A DNA stretch of 64,000 nt from Syngnathus acus (Eukaryota; Chordata; Actinopteri; Syngnathiformes; Syngnathidae): contig NC_051102.1 in NCBI RefSeq assembly GCF_901709675.1, forward strand, positions 4,127,412-4,191,411, written 5' to 3'. This document shows, one piece after another, positions 32,600 to 64,000 of the stretch. Every line of letters starts with the position of its first letter. Within the stretch, counting starts at the first letter, position 1. The notes under the pieces are model-generated. The model ran no database searches. It was not told the DNA's origin and saw only the letters and a program-made list of their open reading frames with translations. The position numbers were made by a program, and so were the translations under genes.

Positions 32600-34930
32600 T
32601 TGACATTATCATGGATTGACTGATTCATTCAAACAACTTCAACAAAAAAAATCGGAATTTTACAGGGAAATAAAGCCAATCAAAAAGGCTGAACATTCAG
32701 TTGATCAAGTCTGCGTTTTTTTTTCTTCTTATGTGCCAAACATATCTCAACAAAGAAAAATAATCAATATGCTAATACAAATTTCATTTGTGAACTTCAT
32801 GAAAATAAATAAAAAAAACACTAAAAAAGTCACAAAAAAATCCACACAGTCAACCCTAAAAAAAAAAAAATCTAAAACGATTATACACAAATAATTATCA
32901 GCTTAAAAAAGCGTGATCTAGCTATACATGACAAGCAACCTAATGTAAATCTATTCTTCCTTTGTGTCCACTCCTTTTCTGGACTTTTTCGCTGTCGAGC
33001 CATGTGTATTTCTCTCTGGCTTCCAGCCAACCAAACAATCAGTTAATTAACCAGCTCAGCTCCGGATCATTGTGGTATCTCTCAGAGGAGCTCTAGAGAG
33101 GCTTTCCTCCCAAGTTCCAAATTTACAGCTTCATTAAGTGGACTGGTATTAGAAGCAAATCTTAAATAAGATTGCCAGTCTACAGACAAAGTGTGCATTC
33201 GTGTCCATGCATGCGTGTGTGTGTGTGTGTGTGTGTGTGCACATGTGTTGGCCCTGAGAGCTGGTGACTCAATAGCTCCCTGATGAAAACAAAATACAGG
33301 TTTTTTGGCTTTGAGATGGCGACTGCTTTAGTGTAATAATGAGGTGTTCTCTCTTGCCATCACAGACGCAATCAAGATCGGACACTCCTGGAAAAATAGG
33401 GCTGGAAGGTAACAAGCAAGGTATCATTTGAGCATGTTTGTGTAGCCCAGTGGTGGCGCAATCATTCGGCAATATTACTTCCTTTGTTCTCGCAGACAAA
33501 CCAGCCTAATTGGCTACTTCTCAGTTTCCTGTTGATGATTGGCCATTCTGTCATTTTCTGATTGGTTTTCATTTTCGACTGCCACAAGTGGGAAGAAAAT
33601 GACTTGCTCACATCCCACACGGTTTGTTGGGTGTTTAAGTATTTCAAGTCTGGGGACCACAAAAAAGTAAGCATAAAATAAGATGAAGAGACTAAAATAA
33701 TATAGATATATATAAAATAATAATGATAATAATAGTGAGACAGACATTTGGAACACATTTGTGATTTAAATGTAGGAAGAATTTGAAAATATAAGGCTAT
33801 AAAATAAGAGAAAGAGAGTATGGTGGAGTGGAGGAACATGTTTGTAAGTTGTAAGAAAGGAGGAATGTTGTAAAAACCTTAAGAAAGAGTTCAGGGTTGT
33901 CTCAAGGATGTGGCACGTGATTGGTTGATACGGCAACAGAAAATTGAATAGCATAGAAAGGAGAAAACACAGAAGTTGAAGTGGGAAGTGGCAAAGACCA
34001 AACACGATGAGTTGTACAAGAGGTTGGACACAAAGGAAAGAAAAAGGGTGTTATTGGCAAGGCAGAGTAAACAAGCTGGGTAGAATCTGCAGCAGGCAAG
34101 GGTAAATAAATACAGAGAAGGAAATGTACAAATAAGTGAGGAAAGGTTGATGAGTACATGTTCTGAGGAGTTATTGAATGGAGAAAATGAATGAAATGAG
34201 GGCAAAGGTCATGAAAAACATACAAAGGCAGATCAGAAAGTATAAAGTGAGGAGGTTAAAGAGTAGAAAGGCTGCCAAACTCTTTCTTAAAAATAATTCC
34301 TGTGATTAAAACACCTCAGCCAGATTCGACTGAAACTTTTGCATGTCTTTCTTGTTAACCAGCAAGCTTGCTGGTCATCTATTCATCCATCCTCATAAGC
34401 ATGACTCCTTTTGCCCTTTAGCCCAGGACAGGGCCTCTCTCTAGGGGACAGTTGCTGGCTTTGTTCTCACATTATGCCTCGCATTCCCCAGACTTGCCCT
34501 GGTTCCTTCGCATGCCTGCTCTGTGGGCAAGCGGGCCGGCATGTATCCATCCAGACAGCCAGTCAGTCCCACATTCATCCATCCTTCATTCATTCAAAGA
34601 GAAGCTGACTTCTTGTACAACCGCAGCCTGGAACAAGGCTTCTCTCTGGGGGACAGTAGTCAACATTGTCCCCACTCTTCATGCCTCGCATTCTCTAGAC
34701 CGGCTCTGGGTACCCCCCTTCCAAGTTACCAAGGAGGAACATTGGCCTCTCTCCACCATATGCCTTGACAGTGTCATTGCCATGGACAAAACCAAAGAAT
34801 GCTGCGACAAATTCCATATTGGTTTTCTGAGGATGTTTTCTCTGTCATCAGAAGTCTTTTGTGACAGCCTTTCCTGTTCTATTTTTGGGAGCGCTTCAGA
34901 CAATGGACAATCTTGTTTCACCTCTCATTT
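32600..34930. other. Gene-free intergenic stretch
   Basis: No gene recognised. Holds A-rich runs (32800-32880), a (TG)n tract (33217-33240) and a diverged direct duplication at 34421-34500 and 34623-34710 (both carry CTCTCT.GGGGACAG and ATGCCTCGCATTC), spaced about 205 bases. Confidence 0.5.
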
Positions 34931-34935
34931 TCTTA

Positions 34936-35220
34936 TACCGTATTTTCCGCACTATAAGGCGCACCGGATTATAAGGCACACTTCAACGAATGGCCCATTT
35001 TAAAACTTTGTCCATATATAAGGCGCACCGGATTATAAGGAGCACCTTCAATGAATGGCCCATTTTAAAACTTTGTCCATATATAAGATATATACATTTG
35101 GCCCGCGGGCTGGACTTTGGACACGCCTGCTGTAGTGGCTCAATATTGGTCCATATATAAGGCGCACCTGATTATAAGGCGCACTGTGAGCTTTTGAGAA
35201 AATTGGAGGTTTTTACGGTA
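34936..35220. mobile_element. TA-flanked transposon copy 3, rearranged
   Basis: Starts TACCGTATTTTCCGCACTAT and ends at TTTTACGGTA. The normal internal region is missing. Instead the subterminal block (ATAAGGCGCACCGGATTATAAGG ... CATTTTAAAACTTTGTCC) is repeated twice, and a piece reading GGCCCGCGGGCTGGACTTTGGACACGCCTGC, like a hAT-type end, is inserted at about 35100-35135. Confidence 0.7.
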
Positions 35221-38200
35221 CAGGACAAATGTTCAGACGACATCAAACCCATTTGGTCATTCATTCTAATCAGAATACATGACTTCATATTTTTAAAGGG
35301 GCTACCTCCTATTCCATTCTTACCATTTAATGAAGTGTACGGATGACCAAGTCACTATTACCACTACAACCGGAACCCCAATAAATGGCTGCCGTAAAGT
35401 AGAACAGCATGATTTCTACACTAGTAATGTAATATTGTAGTGTAGCACGGTACGCAGTAGGTTTTATGTTTCTGAACACCCATTTTGCCAGTTTTCTTCA
35501 GGTATAATACAAGCGGATTCCAGATTCTAAGCCATTCAAATTGTCTAAGTCTGACAATGGATTAGTACCACCCACCAACATCAGTCCTTTTCGTGACTTG
35601 CTTGACACAAAATATAAAAAGCTGATCCGGCAGCAGAAGCTGTCTGTACCGACAGCACAGTGCTATTCAGCGTCTCGAAGGGTGGAGGCGTAGGCCATAA
35701 TTAAAGATGGCGGCCTTGCCATCACACAATAGGTCTGCACAGAGAAGGCTTTTATTGCATGTATTTTTCTCAACAGGAGAGTGGGCAGTCTACCCTCTGT
35801 GAGCATTTAATTGGTTTAACAGCTGGAAAGAAGAAGTGGGGAGGGGGTACTCAATGGAGGAGGGGAAACAAAGACATTGGAGAGAAATGCGAGTCGTCAG
35901 AATTTAAAATTTGTCAGGTCTGATGTTGATCTGACTGACTTTAAATTAAGTGGGAATTAATAATTTGCAGTGCTGTCACCTTCAATTAACACACTGGGGT
36001 CATGCATTTTTATATTGAGTGTGTTGCGGTTGCCTGAGCCAAAATTTGACAGGCGTGGGCTTCTTGGCAGGTAGGGTTTAGCCTGCAGCATCATATGGTG
36101 ACATTCGGAAGAGACAGGAGACACGTTTATTTGTTCCAGAAATTCGAAAAACCTACTCCACCTCCGACTGTGCTTAAAGATATTTTTAATAACAGTGTGT
36201 AACATATTTGTGTGCTTGGCTGGATGTGAACACTGACAAGTGGCTTTGTCAGGCCACTACAAATAAATGAAAATTGGAGCAGGGCCTTGGGGCAAGGTGA
36301 GGTCATGATGTTCCTCCGGAGGTTTCAGCTAATGGAGATCCACTGTTGGGTGGAAGGGCCGGCACTTGGGGGCAGGGTTAGGATTAAAAATGTAATCCAT
36401 TGCACAGTGTACATGCTTGAAATTGCAATTTTAAATTGCATACAGATTATATATAGAAAAGGCTTTTCATCATATCTACAGCAAACATGTTACTCGTGCA
36501 ATCAATGGTTATTTTTAACCATTTAAAGCTTTTCCTAACTTCTAAACTCCAACACTTTGGTCAAATCTATGGAGTGCCATTAAAGTATTTATTCAGTATC
36601 AGTATGATATGAGCTGCCTATGCTAGCAGTATGTACATGTAGTACATGGCCCAAAGTGGAATTGAAGGATTCTGAATAAAGAAGATCAGTGTTGGTTAGC
36701 ACATTTATATTTTTTCCATTGATATGTTTTCATTTGATTCATAATAAACGTTATTGCCGCCATGTTTTTGTGTACCTTTACCATCATGTATACCGCAGTA
36801 TATCCCCAGTTTTGCTGATGCGCAACGTGGGAGGATGTGATAAATGGTAAACGTGTGATGTGTTGACAAGGGACTATGTTTTGTTTTGTTTTGTTTTTTG
36901 TAGCCTTCACCACAGAGACTGAAGAGCGTGTTTCACACTTCATTACATTTTAATACATAGAACAATGGCAAGATTAATAATGCATGCATATGCAAATATA
37001 TAATCCAGATGAACAAACATTTATACACATAAGGGTTTTACTTTTATTTAAACTATAAAGATTTATACGACTATTATTTGGTTTGAAATGATGGGAAAGA
37101 TTTCCAAGACTGTAATAGCAAACCAAGCATTGAAGAAGTGGTTTTCGTGATACATTTAATTTAAAATACTGAAACATGGCAAAACATTTGAATGGTGGAT
37201 GGAAAGGATTTTCCAATACACTTGTTTTCAACAGCCCTTGAAGAACTCCTTCCAAAAAGCCTTCTGTAATGTACATCCAGTCCCACATTTTAATGCAAGC
37301 AGAGATCTGGAACATATAGATCACATGTCTCCTCCCTTCTGTGCAGCACACATGCACACACATTCCCAAGTCAAGGACTATGTAATGACGAGTTGCATTA
37401 ACTGGATATTAAGGGGAGAGCACTGGGTGTGGATGATGGAGTGCAATGGTGAGATGGAAAGGTTATGGAGGGTAAAATGATGGCTCAGGGCAATGAAGGT
37501 GGAAGGAGTGGCTGAGATGATGACACGAGTGCCATCATTTGATGATAGCGTTTCAATTTCTTTTCTGTATTGTTTGCTCATTGACCTTTGGATGGTTGAA
37601 CTGCCATTTTGTCACTATTTTCATACGCTTGGTGACATGTTGATTTGAAAAGTTTTTTTTTTTCCATCAGTTCAACATATCTTAGAATACATTTTATGGG
37701 GTCCTGATGAGTTTCCTATTGGAAAGTCACCACTGCCAAAATGGCCGCCATGTAGACACGTTTGTTAACGTGGTTATGTCTAATAAGTGATGCCAGTGGA
37801 AAAATCTGGAAATGTGTCGCGGTCTCTCCCTGTTGATTTTGCCACAGTGACAGTAAACAACCATGGTAAGGACTGGAAGTAATAGACATTGACAACTACG
37901 GTACAAAGGTATTTTTAGGGGTGCACACTATTTTCTGTCCATTAAAGCTGACTGTTGGTTCCGGGTTTTTTAAATTGCGGTTCCACTGTCTGTACCAAAT
38001 TTGCAATGAGGACTGACAGAAAAGTCCAATGCATGCAATTTCACTGCTTGTCAGATTCCATTTACCACAAGGCCAAACAGTGAAAATGCATTTCATGGCT
38101 CTGATTAGTTAATTACTTTCTTTGTATATTTGTTCATTTGTCTGGCATCATTAACCACATGGTGTGATTAAGGGATAGTGAGCAAATCTGAAGACAATGT

Positions 38201-40920
38201 GGCAAAAAAGTGACTCTACAATTGTGGGATTTAAAATAGCATTGTCGTTATAATGATGTACTTCACATTGGTGGCTGCTAGCTATTTTTGTTGTTGTGGC
38301 TATCTGATTGCCAATAATAATAATAATAATATGCTGTAAATTTGGTATCTCCGGTGTTTCCCAGTTTCCCAGCCAACGTTGACACCTAAGCATTTGGTCG
38401 CAATTTACATGGTAAACCCCTGCAGGCCTATTTGTGGACACCTCTGAATAAGTGAGCTCACACCTCCCTCACAGCACTCAGCATTTGTTCTGCATCTTTT
38501 TCTCTTGTTGGGGTTCCCACCGGGGGCTGAGCTGAGGGTCTCCACAAAGCCCTGATACCCAGAGTGAAGAAGAAAAGGCTAGCTAAAGAGAAAAGTAGAC
38601 AGAGAAAGAGAAGAGAAAAATATAGGGTGAAGGGTCACGGTGGAGTGAAGAAGAGAGAAGTGAGCAGTGATGGCAGCAAAGACTAAGGGATGGTCAGTGA
38701 GACTTAAGAGGGCTAATACACAAAGGAAGATTTGTAAAGAAGAGTGAAAATACTGGTGGCTAAGATAGATAAAGAGGAAAACGGACTAAGGAAGAAGATA
38801 ATGATGAGAATGAGAAAGCAAGAAGGAAATGTAGAGGTGGGCGGCTTGACCCAAATATCTATAATATTGATACCAAGTCAGTCACCACCCATCTTATACT
38901 GTGCCGTCAGGGGTCAGCCATGTGACCTTTGATCCAGTGATGTATAGAAGCTCACCAAAATAAAGTTAAAGGCAAGGAAGCGTATTCAAAATACAGTTTT
39001 GGTCATCTCCATCGATGCTGGGGTCGCATTTTGGTTGGTAATGACTTTTGCGTCAACAAATAGGATGATGTTGAACTTGCCTTCAAGGACTGGAAAGATA
39101 CTGTTAAAGTATAATAGCTTCCTCCCAAAAAAATCATAATCTGGTCCCTGTCACCTGACTGCTGCCTAATCCAGGTTGGAAACCTGCCAACACAAAACAT
39201 CAGAAAAGACACAATATGTGTTCCTATTGCAATAAATGCGGCTGAGACTATTTGCTGGTGCGGGCTCTTCACACAGGGGTATCTCTATTCAACCCCTGCC
39301 TGCACAGCATGATTTGATGACAGGCATTACTAACTATTATGTTGCGCTTTTTCTTTCATGTTAGAACTGCAATAGTGAGTGAGGGAAAGAGAAAAGGGTG
39401 GAAGTACAACCCTTGCAAAGGAGTAAGAAGAGGGAGTCAGTGCAAAGTAAGACGGAGTGATTGCCTATTGACTTGATGAGCAAGGGATGCATCATTATAT
39501 AATTATAAGAATCGTAGAAAGATAGGGCGTAATGGGGCTTTCTTCCATCCACGGCTGCTTTAGTAATTCATCCCCCTCTTCTTCCATCTTTCTATCACTT
39601 TCTTTTACCCTGTTACCCATCAATCTTTTTCCAATTACCTGCTCTGTCTATCCACAAATCCATCATAATCATTTCCATGGTAACGGATTGCATCCTCCAT
39701 TGGCTTTGGCCTATTGTTCAATATAATTGCATACCAAAAAGCCGCCTTTTAAAGGAGGGAAAGTGATGCACAGAGGGAGACGGATCTGGATTGTGTCTCC
39801 ATGTTGAGCGTTTAATGTCGCTCCTGCGTTTTCAATAGTGTCAATGTCAGAAGACTGACTCAACCATGACTCAACCAATTCATTCAAGATTTTATTAGCC
39901 ATTATGTACAGATTGCTTTTATTCTGAGCTGATGAAACTTTACCATTCAGGCAAGCATTACTTATTATGAAATATGAATAATTGTATGACTATATATATC
40001 GGAAAGTGTGGGACAGCCACAGCACAAAATTATTAGCACATTTCATGAAGCACGCTGCAAAAATAGAAAATATCAAAGTACTAATAACTAGCAGATAGAA
40101 ATCATCATCAGTAACCAAATTTTAGAGCTGCACCAGTTGCCTTGGGAATATTGGCTCGCCTGCTGCATATCCCTTTCCGATGTCATGGCCACTGCTCACA
40201 GGTCTTGACCTCTGTAATTATTTTCCCTCTCTGAGTGATGTATACATGTGCGTGTTCAAGTGTATGATGGCACAAACATAATGTTGTCTTCACGGTCTAT
40301 TATATCATCCTAAACATATTCAAGTCCTAAACACATTTAAAATGGTGATTCAGCCTTGGATCTGAAGTTTCCAAATCCTCTACCTCTGGAAAATTCCTTC
40401 AAAGTGCTTCAAATTAGTGGATTGGATGGATGGATGGATGGATGGATGGAGTTATTGATATGTATCAGACACGTGTAGTGTGACTTAAAAACAGTAACTT
40501 TGCTATTCATGAGGAGGAATTGTTTTATTTTTCTTATAATAACTCTTAATTTGAATGCACATTTGACAAGCGCGATGATAAATATGAGAAAGGATTTTCT
40601 ATTAATAAAAGGACATTTTGCATAAAGGAAAACTTGTCACCATTCTCTTTTATGTTACGCTTGTTGAATTGCATCAAAGCACCTCGATACATAGTACGAA
40701 GTTAACTTATAGGAACCAGACTAGAATTAACTGTAATTTTTTTTTACAGTCAATACTAAAAATAAATAAACAAAAAAAAAAGACGTGTTTTCTTTTACAG
40801 GTTTAGAATAACAGAGATCGGTATTAATCATTGTGTTATTATTTGGGAATGTCGACCTCCTCTTTGAAATGTATTTTACTTTGAAAGATAAAGCAGGAAG
40901 TCTTGTCTGCACTCCGTGCA
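35221..40920. other. Gene-free stretch upstream of zswim5
   Basis: No protein-coding exon recognised on either strand. Includes a GGAT microsatellite (40423-40450) and unique, balanced sequence at about 39600-39735 with a CCATGGTAAC X-box-like motif, CCAAT boxes and CCTATTGTTC, which could be a conserved regulatory element. Confidence 0.5.

Positions 40921-64000
<23,080 letters not shown>

Noticed and set aside
33891-34225. Two overlapping open frames of more than 100 codons on the minus strand
   Set aside because: They read through purine-rich low-complexity sequence in two frames at once, with no homology seen.
34452-35003. 183-codon open frame on the plus strand
   Set aside because: It runs through a diverged duplication and into a transposon end; no recognisable protein.

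Overview
The window is vertebrate nuclear DNA, almost certainly from a ray-finned (teleost) fish. The genes have many short exons with GT-AG introns. The gene set includes a one-selenocysteine selenoprotein P (selenop2 type) and an ELOVL8-like elongase, both types typical of fish. The intergenic and intronic DNA is full of fish-style short repeats and microsatellites. There are no operons, and most open frames in the window are chance frames in non-coding DNA.

Layout. 1-9.5 kb: no recognisable gene; a TA-flanked inverted-repeat element at the left edge, an unusually long relative at 7.7-8.2 kb and a Tc1-like transposase scrap near 8.7 kb. 9.5-14.0 kb, minus strand: tmem53 (3 coding exons) and toe1 (8 coding exons). 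14.0-16.95 kb, plus strand: a THAP-domain gene, head to head with toe1 across a compact promoter holding a perfect CRE and a YY1-type motif. 17.9-20.5 kb: selenop2, with an in-frame TGA read as selenocysteine and a well-formed type II SECIS in the 3' UTR. 21.6-25.6 kb: an ELOVL fatty-acid elongase, best matched to elovl8, followed at 25.9-26.6 kb by the remains of a second, dead elongase copy. 31.8-32.6 kb: fabp6 (ileal bile-acid-binding protein) with a TATA box and an FXR-like IR-1 site. 41.0 kb to beyond the right edge: zswim5, with exon 1 at 41.0-41.56 kb, a 20.3-kb first intron, exons 2-5 at 61.9-63.6 kb, and the rest outside the window.

The genes do not form one pathway. They are a conserved neighbourhood: TMEM53, TOE1 and ZSWIM5 all lie in human 1p34.1 (from memory). 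Two lipid genes (elovl8-like, fabp6) and a selenium transport-type protein are interspersed. Exon boundaries were set by hand from splice signals and reading phase; every gene called complete keeps an open frame through all junctions, apart from the selenocysteine TGA.

Mobile DNA falls into clear families: five copies of a TA-flanked element ending CCGTATTTTCCG..., three hAT-type MITEs with 8-bp target duplications, one tRNA-type SINE, a LINE-type 3' tail, and several copies of a common fish repeat that begins TTTATTT.TATAGC. The items most worth following up are the UGA/SECIS gene, the dead elongase copy, the 88-bp repeat shared by 26.3 and 31.4 kb, the THAP/P-element-like gene and the candidate FXR site.
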